Source: Pseudonocardia hierapolitana (GTDB taxonomy: Bacteria > Actinomycetota > Actinomycetes > Mycobacteriales > Pseudonocardiaceae). From it: a stretch of DNA of 64,000 nt. A program made the translations under genes and the position numbers. The stretch's first letter is position 1. The number at the start of each line of letters is the position of its first letter. This document shows positions 25,300 to 34,467 of the stretch, one piece after another. The stretch lies in assembly GCF_007994075.1 (NCBI RefSeq), contig NZ_VIWU01000001.1, forward strand, positions 8,556,001 to 8,620,000, read 5' to 3'. Below the pieces are notes generated by a model. The model worked only from the letters and a program-made list of their open reading frames with translations. It was not told the DNA's origin and made no database searches.

Positions 25300-28200
25300 T
25301 CAGCGCGACAGCGGCGCCCGGTCCGGGGCGCGAGCGGCGCGCCGCGTCCACCCGATCATCCCGAGCGCGGAGAAGGCGTGCTCGGCGGCCCCCCGCAGCT
25401 CGCGCGCGCACCGCGGGTCGCCGGCTCGGGCGGCGACGCGGGAGGCGTCGAGGTCGATGATCGCCCGCAGTGGTCGTGCCCCTTGCTCGGCCAGCACTGT
25501 GCCGGCCTCGGCGAACCAGCGCATCGCCTCGTCGTAGCGGCCGTCCAGTGCGCAGACCCGTCCGAGTGCAAGACGAGCATCCATCATGGGGAACCGGAAG
25601 TCGGCGGCGAGTGCCTTCCCGCGCAGGGCCTCCTCCAGCACCGGCAGGTCCGGGTGTCCGCTCCGTCCCGGTCCGTGGACGATCCACAAGGTTTCCACGG
25701 CGTCGCACAGCGTCCGCAGGTAGTTCATGGCCCACGCCGGCGCCCGCTCGATCGCGGGTAGGACGGCGCGGTAGCGCCGTAACGCATCGTCGAGTCTGCC
25801 GAGGCGGGCGGCCGCCTTCGCGCCACAGGCGATGGCGGACGCCTCGAGCCGGTGTCCGGCCTTGTTCCCGGCCCCGTACGCCTCGTCGAGCTGGGTGAGG
25901 ACGTCGGTCCAGCCGACGTCGGTCGCGTGCGCCAACGCATCGAGCGTGCCGATGTCGTGGATGCGCTGCCATCCCCAGCCCCGCCGGTCCGCCCCGCCGA
26001 CGGCCCGCGCGCCCGCGAGGGTGGCTCGGCCACCGGCGAGATCGCCCAGCGTGATCTGCGCCCGCGCGGCGAGCGTCAGGTAGTAGCTGCGCAGCGCGAT
26101 CTGTCCGCGCTCCCGCGCCGCCTCGGCGGCGTCGGTCAGCAGCGGCAGGGCCACCGCGATGTCGCCCAGCACGAGCAGCCGGACGATCGGGTCGTTGGCG
26201 ACGTCGTCCGGGATCAGATCGCGCCGACGGTAGGTGGCCGGGACGGCCATCCTGGCCAGATCCGGCCGGCCGGTGACGCCGTCGGCGAGCAGGATGCGCA
26301 GCGCCTCGCGGCGTTCGGGTACATCCATGGTCGTCCCGGGGGCATCCGGGTCGTCGGCCTCCCGCCGGTCGAGCTCGTGGACCATCAGCGACGCCCAGAC
26401 GTGGTCGCGGCGGGTGGCTGCGAACCGCAGACCCTGCGCGGCGAGACGCCACGCGTGGGGCGCGCCGTCGGCGCTGGCGAGGGCGGAGGTCACCGTGGCC
26501 AGGTAGGCCGCTGCTCGCTCGGGGCCATCGGTCGAGGCGAGCAGATCGGCAGCGCGGGCCGCGGTGGTCACCGCGTCGTCGAACCGGCCGGCCCAGGCCT
26601 GCGCCGCCCCGAGCCGGGCCACCAGCGCAGGCACCCGCTCGTCCCCGGCGGGGACGAGGTCCACCGCCATGGCGAGGAACGTCGCCGTCTCGTCGTGCGC
26701 GGCCGCGGCGTCCGCCCGCACGGCGGCCTCGAGTGCGGCGCCCACGCCCGCCTCAGCGCCCGGCAGATCGCGACCGGCGTGGTACTGCGCGGCGACCTCC
26801 GCGGCGGTCACATCGGAGGACCCGCTGCGCGCTGCCGCCAACGCCTCGGCCAGCCGCCGGTGCATCCGCAACCGGCGGGACGGGTTCACCTCGGCAAGGA
26901 CAGCGTGCCGGATCAGGGCGTGGCAGAACTGGTACCGCTCGGGCGCCGCGGCGGGCTCCACCAACCCGGCGGCGAGGACCGCGTCGACCGCGGCGAGCCC
27001 GGCGGCCTCGCCCAGCCCGGCCGCCGCCACGACCGGCGCGAACGGGAACGGCCCGTCGAACGCGGCCGCGTGCGCCAGGAAGGACGCGCACGAGGTGGAC
27101 AGCCTGGCCCGCCTGCGGGCGAGCACCTGGCGGACCCCGTCGGGGACGACACCGGGGAACGTGTCGGTCCGCAGGCTGCCGTCGACGGCAGCGCGCAGCG
27201 CGCCCTCCTCGGCGAGGTGGCGGACCACCTCGCGCGCGAAGAAGGGATTGCCGCGGGTCTCGGTGAGGATCGCCGAGCTCAGCTCCGCCGACACGGGCGC
27301 GGCAGCGACGTCGTCCAGCACGGCCGACAGCGCCGGCAGGTCCAGCCCGCGCAGGCGGACGGACGACACGTCGAGGTCGGTGCGGACCGCGCCGAGGACG
27401 TCGAGCAGGCCAGGTCCGATCTCGTCGGCGCGGTAGGCGGCGACGATCAACACCCGGCGGTCAGCGACCACCCGCGCGAGGTGGCGCAGCAACACCAGCG
27501 TGCTGGCGTCGGCCCAATGCAGGTCGTCGAGGGCGAGGACGACCGGTGCGTGGTCGGCGAGCCCGCCGACGAAGCGGGCCACCCCGTCGATCAGCCACAT
27601 CCGTTCCTCGTCGGGCTGCCGTCGCGCCGGTGACGCCGCATCGGGCGTTCCGAGCGGGACGGGCAACTCCGGCGACAGCCGAGCCAGCGGCTCGCCGAAC
27701 GGTCCCGCCGCGCTCCCCGCGCGCTCTCCCGAAAGGGTCCCGAAGTGCCCGGTGACGGCCTCGGCGAACGCGTGGAACGCCGGCTGCCACTCGCCTTCCA
27801 GACAGCGGCCGCGCAAGACCGTGGCACCGCGGCGCGCGGCCGCATCGCTGAACTCCCGCAGCAGGCGGGTCTTGCCGATGCCGGGCTCGCCCACGATGGT
27901 CGCGAGCCCGCCACACCCGGCCGCGGCCGTGTACATGCGGTCGAGCAACCTCCGCAGCTCGCTGTCGCGACCGACGAACCGGGCGACGCCGGCCGGACGC
28001 CCCCGCGGGCCCGGCTCGGCGAGCAGCACCGGGTCGTGCCCGAGGATCCGGGCGTGGAGCTCGTTCAGCGCAGGCCCTGGCGCGATGCCGAGCTCTGCGG
28101 CCAGCGTTGCCCGGCAGGCGTGGAACGCCTCGAGGGCGTCGGCCTGGCGGCCGTCGCGGTGCAGCGCGAGCATCAGCTGCGCCCAGCGCCGCTCCCGCAG

Positions 28201-28779
28201 CGGTGCCTGCGCCACCATGACCCGCAGCTCGCCGCACACCCGCCGGTGGCCACCCCCGGCGAGCTCGAGATCGACGAGATCTTCGCGGGCGCACTCGCAC
28301 AGCTCGTCGATCCTGCGGGCTTCGGCCTCGGCGAAGGGACGCTCGGCGAACTCGCAGAGCGCTGGGCCCCGCCACAACCCGATCGCCGAGCGCAACGCGG
28401 TCGCGGCCCCGTCGAGGTCGCCGGAGACCGCCGCCGCCCGGCCCTCCGCCACGAGGCGTTCCGCGCGGTCCGCGTCGACCCGATCGGCGGCGGCCTCGAG
28501 CCGGTAGCCGCCGGGCACCGTCAAGATGCGCAAACCCGCCGTCGCGCCGAGCGCGCGCCGCAGCCGCAGCACGTAGTTCTGCACCGCGTTCACGCCCGAC
28601 CGCGGTTGGTGGTCGCCGTAGAGTTCGTCGATCAGCCGGTCCCGGCTGACGCTCCGACCACGGTCTACGGCGAGGACAGCGAGGAGGAGACGTTCCTTGG
28701 CGGCGCCGAGCGTGACCGGGCCGCCTGGGCCGCACACCTCAAGCTGGCCGAGCAGCCTCAGCTCGACTCCGTTCCGCAC
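25300..28779 (-). CDS. AfsR/SARP-type transcriptional regulator with AAA ATPase and TPR-like tail (1159 aa)
   Basis: Domain order: an OmpR-like DNA-binding domain (residues 1-95; LRLLGQLEV, AVQNYVLRLRRAL, ILTVPGGYRLE), a BTAD helical domain (about 100-245; LMLALHRDGRQADALEAFHA), an ATPase domain with Walker A GEPGIGKTRLL near 300 and Walker B VVLALDDLHWAD near 415, then a long helical repeat region. Such proteins activate secondary-metabolism or local gene clusters. The GTG at 28779 begins just before the conserved GVELRLLGQLEV strand; the longer frame adds unlikely residues. It probably controls the cupin/SnoaL-like genes below it. Confidence 0.88.
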   Translation of the reverse strand: MRNGVELRLLGQLEVCGPGGPVTLGAAKERLLLAVLAVDRGRSVSRDRLIDELYGDHQPRSGVNAVQNYVLRLRRALGATAGLRILTVPGGYRLEAAADRVDADRAERLVAEGRAAAVSGDLDGAATALRSAIGLWRGPALCEFAERPFAEAEARRIDELCECAREDLVDLELAGGGHRRVCGELRVMVAQAPLRERRWAQLMLALHRDGRQADALEAFHACRATLAAELGIAPGPALNELHARILGHDPVLLAEPGPRGRPAGVARFVGRDSELRRLLDRMYTAAAGCGGLATIVGEPGIGKTRLLREFSDAAARRGATVLRGRCLEGEWQPAFHAFAEAVTGHFGTLSGERAGSAAGPFGEPLARLSPELPVPLGTPDAASPARRQPDEERMWLIDGVARFVGGLADHAPVVLALDDLHWADASTLVLLRHLARVVADRRVLIVAAYRADEIGPGLLDVLGAVRTDLDVSSVRLRGLDLPALSAVLDDVAAAPVSAELSSAILTETRGNPFFAREVVRHLAEEGALRAAVDGSLRTDTFPGVVPDGVRQVLARRRARLSTSCASFLAHAAAFDGPFPFAPVVAAAGLGEAAGLAAVDAVLAAGLVEPAAAPERYQFCHALIRHAVLAEVNPSRRLRMHRRLAEALAAARSGSSDVTAAEVAAQYHAGRDLPGAEAGVGAALEAAVRADAAAAHDETATFLAMAVDLVPAGDERVPALVARLGAAQAWAGRFDDAVTTAARAADLLASTDGPERAAAYLATVTSALASADGAPHAWRLAAQGLRFAATRRDHVWASLMVHELDRREADDPDAPGTTMDVPERREALRILLADGVTGRPDLARMAVPATYRRRDLIPDDVANDPIVRLLVLGDIAVALPLLTDAAEAARERGQIALRSYYLTLAARAQITLGDLAGGRATLAGARAVGGADRRGWGWQRIHDIGTLDALAHATDVGWTDVLTQLDEAYGAGNKAGHRLEASAIACGAKAAARLGRLDDALRRYRAVLPAIERAPAWAMNYLRTLCDAVETLWIVHGPGRSGHPDLPVLEEALRGKALAADFRFPMMDARLALGRVCALDGRYDEAMRWFAEAGTVLAEQGARPLRAIIDLDASRVAARAGDPRCARELRGAAEHAFSALGMIGWTRRAARAPDRAPLSR

Positions 28780-28859
28780 CCGAGCAGTGTGAACCACAAA
28801 GCGCACCCGATGCGACGATTCGGTCCGTCGATCGGCGACGGCTCCCTCGGCACCGATCA

Positions 28860-29520
28860 CCCCGCGGGTACCGAGGCGCTGATCGACGCGAGCTCACGCA
28901 CGGTGGGGTTGGCGAGGGCGATGACACGCAACAGCAGCGGCGGGACCGCGCGGAGCTTCGTCCGGGTCTGCCCGGCACGTTGGTAGATGGTCTCGACGAG
29001 CTGTCGGGTGGCGCGGGTGTTGGGGTCGTTGGGGTCGTTGGGGTCGTTGGGGTCGTGGGGAAATGCCACACCTCGCCGGGGGCGTCCGGGTGTTCACCGA
29101 GGACGGCGAGGCCTTCGCCGATGTCGGGGATGTAGGTGTAGGTGTGGGGCTGGTCCGGGTCGCCGAGCACGGTGGCGGTCTTGCCGGCCAGGCGGCGGGG
29201 AACACGCGGTCGCCGAGGTTCGACTGGGCTCCGCCGCGCGGGCCGAAGTAGTCCGAGGCGCGGCCGAGCGCGACCTGGACGCGGCCGGCGCCGTCGGCGG
29301 CGAGAAGCTCGCGCGCCATCCGCCCGCGGAGTTGCCCCGTCTTGGTGTGGCGTCGTGCGCGCGGTCCTCGGTGAGCGGGCGTCCGGCCGGGCGCCCGTAC
29401 ATGTAGACGTTCTCCGTGTTGCCCAGCCCCGGGCCGGGGCGCGCCGGATCACCGGCACGGCGAACCCGAGCAGCACCCGGCGATCGTGGGGTGCACCCCC
29501 GACTCGTGCACCAGCACCAG
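28860..29520 (-). pseudogene. NAD-dependent epimerase/dehydratase pseudogene with several frameshifts
   Basis: Pieces of one extended-SDR epimerase appear in order on the minus strand but in different frames: NTENVYMYGRPAGRPLTEDR, then GRMARELLAADGAG and VALGRASDYFGPRG, then DPDQPHTYTYIPDIGEGLAV and HPDAPGEVWHFP, then TRQLVETIYQRAGQTRTKLR. The N-terminal nucleotide-binding part is missing. Within the last joint a 9-bp repeat has expanded, encoding repeated Asn-Asp-Pro. The gene is clearly dead. Confidence 0.7.
29019..29054. repeat. Four tandem copies of a 9-bp repeat
   Basis: GTTGGGGTC occurs four times in a row, followed by a degenerate GTGGGG. It sits in a decayed epimerase gene and, being a multiple of three, changes the length of a Asn-Asp-Pro run without altering frame. 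Slippage is the likely origin. Confidence 0.85.
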
Positions 29521-29990
29521 GTGACGAACGCCTGCGCTCCGGATCCATCATCAACGCGCCGCGAGCGCGTCCTGCACGGCTCCCGACCTGAACCTGGCGT
29601 AGCGGCCGGCGATCGCATCGTGCAGGACTGGCTCCCCGGCGCCTACACACCCTGTAACCGGCGGCGTTCGTCCCTGAATGAACGATATGCCGCGCGGTTC
29701 CGGCCACTGTCGCATTTTCGTCAGATGATCGTCAGGTTTCGATGCGAACGCAGCGGCGGCGCCCGGACCCCGGCGATCGCCGCCTTGGTGTGGATCCGAA
29801 CCGAGCTTCGCCGCTGGTCAGACGGCACGCGGGCAGGATCCGCCTTGTCGATCTCCCTATGTGTTGCGCGTCCATCCACGCTTCGCCCTCTCAGTATGGT
29901 GCTGGCTAGAAGGAGGGGGGAGCGGTTCACGAAGTGGCGGCACAACCTCTGCTGAACCGAATTTGCATGGACGGAGGGAGTTCATCGCCC
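29521..29990. other. Intergenic region upstream of NosD-like gene
   Basis: About 470 bases with no supported gene. It includes a direct repeat CGTCAG-N5-CGTCAG at 29719-29735 that recurs near the two-component system, and a purine-rich stretch (AGGAGGGGGGAG, about 29911) before the NosD-like gene. Confidence 0.45.
29719..29735. promoter_or_regulatory. Putative OmpR-type response-regulator site (CGTCAG direct repeat)
   Basis: CGTCAG repeats with an 11-bp period (29719-29724, 29730-29735), the spacing expected for a head-to-tail dimer of an OmpR/PhoB-type regulator. The same repeat occurs at 33931-33947 and, degenerate, at 33807-33823, on both sides of the intergenic region above the response regulator. 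It lies about 255 bases above the NosD-like start. Confidence 0.4.
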
Positions 29991-31382
29991 GTGAACACAT
30001 CGGGAGCGACTTTCATCGACTCCGGGCCAACCGCGCGAGTCTCCCGTGAAGGCTCCGGGCCGAGCAGGTGGCGGGCTCACTTGGCCATCCTCGTGAGCGC
30101 GTTGGCGGTCATCATCGGCGCCTGCACGACACCGCCTCCTCCGCTGCCCCGCCTCGACGTGCCGGGCAACGCTCCGGCGGCCCGGGCCACGCCGTGTTCT
30201 CGCGACATCACGGGCACATCCCCGGGCGCTCCGGCGGGCTCGCCGGATGTCGATGTCCGGTTCGATCGGGCCTCGAACACGATAACGCTGGTCCGTGGTG
30301 AGAACGTGTCGATACCCGTGCTGAGCGACGCGGTGGACGAGCCCCTCCTACGCGAAGTCGAGCCGGGCACATGGCTGCTCACTGCCAACATCACCGTTCT
30401 CCCCGAGGCATCCCTCCACATCAGCTCCGCGGACGTGAGCTGGCTCAGGATGGCCAGTGGCGACGGCCGGTTCACGGCGATCAAGGCGTTCGGTGGCGAC
30501 ATCGACATCGACGGTACGTGCATCACCTCGTGGAACGAGAACGCCGAGCAGGTCGACGACGACCACCGGGACGGACGCAGCTACCTCCTCGCCCGTGACG
30601 GTGCCACGATGACGATCGACGACTCCGAGCTGCGCTTCCTCGGCTCGGGCGACGTCGAGTCGTACGGGCTCTCGTGGCGGACCGAGGGGACCACAGGGCA
30701 CATCCGCGGCAGCGTGGTCTCGCATCTCTACTACGGCCTCTACTCCTACGGGGTCGACGGCCTCCAGGTACAGGACAACGAGTTCCACGACAACATCCTC
30801 TACGGCGTGGACCCGCACACCAATTCGCGGAACCTGGTCATCGAGCGCAACCTGGTGCACCACAACGGAAAGCACGGGATCATCCTCGCCGAGGAATGTG
30901 TCGACAGCGTGATCCGGGACAATATCGTCTACGACAACAAGCACCACGGCATCGTGATGTACCTGCACTCCGACCGGAACGTCATCGAGGGCAACGAGTC
31001 GTTCCGCAACGCCGCGCAAGGCATCAACATCAACGAGTCCAACGACAACATCATCCGCAACAACAGGGTCTACGACAACGGCGAGTCGGGCGTCGGAGTC
31101 ACCCAGACCGCGCGCGCGAACCTGGTTGAGGGCAACGAGCTGCGCGGGAACAAGAAGGACGGCATCCGGCTGGTCAGCGAAGCTGCCACCACGACGGTGC
31201 GCGGCAACACGATCGGGAGGAACGCACGGTACGGGGTCTACATCGACACCGTGAGCGGGTACGACGTCACGGGCAATACCATCTTCAACAACCGCATCGG
31301 CGTCGTGGTTCGGGGCGACGAAGTCGATGAGGACGACAACAAGGTGTTCGACAACAGCCAAGGAGACATGATGGCTCGCTGA
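29991..31382 (+). CDS. NosD-like parallel beta-helix lipoprotein (463 aa)
   Basis: An exported lipoprotein: a hydrophobic helix ILVSALAVIIGAC ends in a lipobox Cys followed by a Pro-rich linker. From about residue 230 there are at least eight 22-24-residue repeats of the NosD/PbH1 type, for example NLVIERNLVHHNGKHGIILA and NVIEGNESFRNAAQGININE. Such beta-helices bind or modify polysaccharide (C5-epimerases, lyases) or help copper enzymes; no catalytic set is obvious. Starts at 29934, 29967 and 29991 are possible; the GTG at 29991 follows GGAGGGAG. It converges on the histidine kinase gene. Confidence 0.8.
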   Translation: MNTSGATFIDSGPTARVSREGSGPSRWRAHLAILVSALAVIIGACTTPPPPLPRLDVPGNAPAARATPCSRDITGTSPGAPAGSPDVDVRFDRASNTITLVRGENVSIPVLSDAVDEPLLREVEPGTWLLTANITVLPEASLHISSADVSWLRMASGDGRFTAIKAFGGDIDIDGTCITSWNENAEQVDDDHRDGRSYLLARDGATMTIDDSELRFLGSGDVESYGLSWRTEGTTGHIRGSVVSHLYYGLYSYGVDGLQVQDNEFHDNILYGVDPHTNSRNLVIERNLVHHNGKHGIILAEECVDSVIRDNIVYDNKHHGIVMYLHSDRNVIEGNESFRNAAQGININESNDNIIRNNRVYDNGESGVGVTQTARANLVEGNELRGNKKDGIRLVSEAATTTVRGNTIGRNARYGVYIDTVSGYDVTGNTIFNNRIGVVVRGDEVDEDDNKVFDNSQGDMMAR

Positions 31383-31395
31383 CCGGCCTGATCCG

Positions 31396-32763
31396 CTACT
31401 GCTCCGATTCCGGCAGCTCGACGACGAAACGTGCCCCGCCGCCGGGTCGGTCCTCGATCCAGACCGATCCGCGGTGGTGCCGAACGTGCTGTGCGACCAG
31501 CGAGAGCCCGAGCCCGCTACCCCCGTCCTGCCCTCGCTGCCGGGAGTGGACGCCGCGGGCGAAGCGATCGAACACCCGCTCCCGCAGCTCTTCGGCCACG
31601 CCCGGTCCGGCGTCGTCGACCTCGAGGCGCGCCCTCCCGTCGCGCCGCATGACCGCCACTCGTACCGGGCCTCCCGCGTACCGCTCGGCGTTGTCGAGCA
31701 GGTTGGCGACGGTCCGGTCGAGCCGGCGGCGGTCGCCGTGCACGAGAAGCGGCGGTTCCTCGATCTCGATCGCCGGTGGAGGCGTCGATCTCGCGCCGAG
31801 GACGTTGCACACCAGCTGTCCCAGGTCGACGACCTCGCTGCTCGAATCGCCGGATCCCTGGTCGTCGCGTGAGATCTCGAGCAGGTCCACGACCATCCGC
31901 TCGAACCGGTCCACCTCCGACAGCAGCAGGTCCAGCGCCTGACCGGCCGTCCCCGCGAGCTCGCCACGACGGCGACGCAACACGGCCGCCGCGTTCGCCA
32001 TTGTCGTGAGCGGAGAGCGCAGCTCGTGGCTCACGTCGCCGGCGAACCGCGCATCCCGCAGGACCCGCGCCTCCAGCGCCTCGGCGGTGTCGTTGAACGC
32101 CGACGCGAGCGCAGTGAGATCGCGGTCGGCATACCCCGGAAGCCGGGTCCGCAAGTCGCCGCGCGCCATCCGGGACGCGGCCTCTGTCAGCTCGGTCAAC
32201 GGGCGCAACGCCCGCTTGCTCGCCCACGCACCGATCGCGAAGCCGAGCAGGCCGCTTGCGACAACGCCACACGCGAGCACGATCCCGAGGAACTGCAGCG
32301 TCCGCTCCAGCTCGAGCAGCGGGAAGAGTTCCACGTAGATGTTGGCTCCGGTCGCGGCCGGGAGGGCGACAGCGATAACCGGGACGCCTCCCACGACGAG
32401 TCGCCGGGTTGCCGGAACACCTCCCCGCGCCTGGGCCAGCAGCGGCTCGGGCAGGACCGAGGGGTCGACCCGACGGCCGCCGGTGATCCAGCCCTGGGGG
32501 CGAGACAGGAGCACGGTCGAGTCGGAGTCGGACGTCAGACCGGCGAGAAGTTCGTCGAGACCCTCCGCGCCTGCCCTCAGCGAGTTGTCGACGAGACGAA
32601 CGTTGACCTCGGCCTGGCGGACAACACTCATCTCACGCTGCCGCAGCATGTAGTCACCCGCCAGATTCCAGGTAGCGGCGGCGAGCACACCGGTGAGCAG
32701 GAGGGATGCCAGGCCGAAGGCCGTCGCTACCCGCCAGCGCAGCGTGGGCCGCAGGATCTGCAC
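31396..32763 (-). CDS. Sensor histidine kinase (455 aa)
   Basis: A membrane HisKA-type kinase. An N-terminal helix (FGLASLLLTGVLAAATW) and a second helix (LGIVLACGVVASGLLGFAIG) flank an extracellular sensor of about 130 residues, followed by a HAMP linker, the phosphorylation site FAGDVSHELRSPLTT, the N-box NLLDNAERYAGG and ATP-binding DDAGPGV and GSGLGLSLV. The GTG at 32763 (VQILRPTLRWR) follows the response-regulator stop by 13 bases. Partner of the OmpR-type regulator; the signal is unknown. It converges with the NosD-like gene, leaving 13 bases. Confidence 0.9.
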   Translation of the reverse strand: MQILRPTLRWRVATAFGLASLLLTGVLAAATWNLAGDYMLRQREMSVVRQAEVNVRLVDNSLRAGAEGLDELLAGLTSDSDSTVLLSRPQGWITGGRRVDPSVLPEPLLAQARGGVPATRRLVVGGVPVIAVALPAATGANIYVELFPLLELERTLQFLGIVLACGVVASGLLGFAIGAWASKRALRPLTELTEAASRMARGDLRTRLPGYADRDLTALASAFNDTAEALEARVLRDARFAGDVSHELRSPLTTMANAAAVLRRRRGELAGTAGQALDLLLSEVDRFERMVVDLLEISRDDQGSGDSSSEVVDLGQLVCNVLGARSTPPPAIEIEEPPLLVHGDRRRLDRTVANLLDNAERYAGGPVRVAVMRRDGRARLEVDDAGPGVAEELRERVFDRFARGVHSRQRGQDGGSGLGLSLVAQHVRHHRGSVWIEDRPGGGARFVVELPESEQ

Positions 32764-32776
32764 GAAGTGCCTCGAT

Positions 32777-33463
32777 TCATCCGGCGCCGCCCGCCTTGTA
32801 CCCGCGCCCACGCACGGTGAGTACACGTTCGGGGTCGTCGGGGTCGCGCTCGATCTTGCGGCGCAGCCGCCGGATGTGCACGTCCAGGAGCCGGGTGTCA
32901 CCGAAGTAGCCGTAGCCCCACACCCGCTTCAGCAGCTCCTCCCGGGTGACGACTCGCCCGCCCGCGGCGGCGAGCTCGACGAGCAGGCGGAACTCGGTGC
33001 GAGTGAGGTGCACCTCCGCACCGGCCCGGCGAACCACGTCCTCCTCCGGGACGATCTCGACGTCACCGATGCGCAGCGAGCGCCGCGCCTCCCCGGCGCC
33101 CAGCCGCCGGCGCAGGAGCGCGCGGATGCGGGCTGAAAGCTCACTCGCGACCAAGGGCTTGGTGACGTAGTCATCCGCGCCGGCCTCCAACCCTTCGATC
33201 ACATCCGCGGAGTCGGTCCTGGCCGACACGATGATGATCGGGAGATCCCCCTGGGCACGCAGGGTGCGGCACACGTCGAGCCCGTCCACCCCCGGCAGCA
33301 TGAGGTCGAGGAGGACGACATCCACCGTCGTCGTTCCGAGCAGGCCGAGGGCTTGCTCTCCCGACTCGGCCTCGACCACGTCGCACCCCTCATCAGCGAG
33401 CGCGAGCCCGAGAGCCTGACGAATCCGCTCGTCGTCCTCCACGAGCAGCAGCCGAGCCTGCAT
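32777..33463 (-). CDS. OmpR-family response regulator (228 aa)
   Basis: Receiver domain (residues 1-115) with acidic VEDDERIRQ, phospho-Asp in VVLLDLMLPGVDGL, Thr/Ser in IIVSARTD and Lys in YVTKPLV. The C-terminal winged helix (about 130-225) has LTRTEFRLLVELAAAGGRVV and RLLDVHIRRLRRKIE. AGGAGG precedes the ATG at 33463. It is cotranscribed with the kinase and probably with the small helical protein upstream. Direct CGTCAG repeats in the nearby control region are candidate binding sites. Confidence 0.92.
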   Translation of the reverse strand: MQARLLLVEDDERIRQALGLALADEGCDVVEAESGEQALGLLGTTTVDVVLLDLMLPGVDGLDVCRTLRAQGDLPIIIVSARTDSADVIEGLEAGADDYVTKPLVASELSARIRALLRRRLGAGEARRSLRIGDVEIVPEEDVVRRAGAEVHLTRTEFRLLVELAAAGGRVVTREELLKRVWGYGYFGDTRLLDVHIRRLRRKIERDPDDPERVLTVRGRGYKAGGAG

Positions 33464-33495
33464 AGATCCTCCTCGGCGTGGCCGAACGCGATCGA

Positions 33496-33705
33496 TCAGC
33501 GCGCCCCAGCGCGTTCCCACAGCCGGTGCCCGGCCAGGCGGTGGAGCAATTCGTCGAGCGACCCAGGTGGGACCTGTCCGAGCAGCTCCGCCTCCGCGAC
33601 CGCGATCTCGGCTTCCACCATCACGCGCGGCAGAACGCCGTCGAACTCGGCAGACAGCTCGCGATTGACCGCGCTCCCACGCCCACCACCTGATCGTCCC
33701 CGCAT
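33496..33705 (-). CDS. Small three-helix-bundle-type protein (69 aa)
   Basis: The conserved-looking part (VNRELSAEFDGVLPRVMVEA, then EIAVAEAELLGQVPPGSLDE) resembles the short three-helix bundle dimerisation proteins of actinobacteria, whose function is unknown. GGAGGAG lies two bases before the ATG at 33705, which decides the start against a longer Gly/Ala-rich frame. It ends 32 bases before the response regulator, suggesting one operon. Confidence 0.6.
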   Translation of the reverse strand: MRGRSGGGRGSAVNRELSAEFDGVLPRVMVEAEIAVAEAELLGQVPPGSLDELLHRLAGHRLWERAGAR

Positions 33706-34010
33706 CGCTCCTCCGATCGCCGAACCCGCTCCGGTCGCCGTACCCGCTCCAGATTCTCGCCGACCCGGCAGCACGCAGGCCTCCCGCCTGCCGTGCCGAC
33801 CCGTTTCGCAAGGGGATCGTCAGGTTGAGGAGTTGATCGTGAACATGCTTTCACGGCCGAGCGACCGTGCAGCGCGAGCACGGATCCGGGAGTCAGGCTC
33901 ATGCCGGACCGCCCGGGCAACGTAACGATCCTGACGATTACCTGACGGTAGGTGGGCGACAAGCACGGCGGTGTTCACGTCGGGTACTCCGCTCACGAGG
34001 AGGCGATCGC
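33706..34010. promoter_or_regulatory. Divergent control region with CGTCAG repeats
   Basis: A 305-base region between divergent genes. It contains CTGACG-N5-CTGACG (33931-33947, the reverse of CGTCAG-N5-CGTCAG) 64 bases above the small membrane-protein gene, and CGCAAG-N5-CGTCAG (33807-33823) about 100 bases above the three-helix/two-component operon. Both have an 11-bp period. No coding frame is supported. Confidence 0.5.
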
Positions 34011-34277
34011 ATGTCGGACCTCATCGAACCTGGCGGCCGCCGCGAGCAGATCAACTTTGACAACGGCGACAACACCGCGAAGCAGGAGCCCTTCCGCGAG
34101 GATCAGGATCTCCCGGGTGTCACCATCGTGCCGATCTGGGCTCTCGCCTCGATCGTGTTCGGATTCCTCGCCTTGATCGGGTCACTCGTGGTGATCTCTT
34201 CGGTCGCCGCCGCGGCCGCCATCGCATGGGCGATCTACGCCGGACGGCCCAACGACGGATCAGGTAGCCGCGCGTAG
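34011..34277 (+). CDS. Small membrane protein, hypothetical (88 aa)
   Basis: A hydrophilic N-terminal half of about 42 residues is followed by two close hydrophobic segments (IVPIWALASIVFGFLALIG, VVISSVAAAAAIAWAIYAG) and a short polar tail. GAGGAGG precedes the ATG at 34011. I do not recognise a family. The direct repeat at 33931-33947 suggests control by the neighbouring two-component system. Confidence 0.6.
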   Translation: MSDLIEPGGRREQINFDNGDNTAKQEPFREDQDLPGVTIVPIWALASIVFGFLALIGSLVVISSVAAAAAIAWAIYAGRPNDGSGSRA

Positions 34278-34467
34278 CGCGGATGGTACGGCGAATCCCC
34301 GATCACCATGGCGTCCTCCCGTCTGAGCAGGCGTGCGCCGGGATGACGACACACGTCAAAGGAGGGTCGATCGTCACCCACAGCAGGCGAGCACGAGTCA
34401 ACCGATCGAGCGGGACGAGCCAACCACTCCCCGGCTCGGAGGCCCGACACTTCAGAGGGAGAACATC

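Noticed and set aside
25852..28986. Plus-strand frames of up to 593 codons opposite the AfsR-like gene
   Set aside because: Antisense shadows of a well-supported regulator with Walker motifs.
29019..29054. Possible CRISPR-like repeat
   Set aside because: Only a 9-bp head-to-tail tandem repeat with no spacers.
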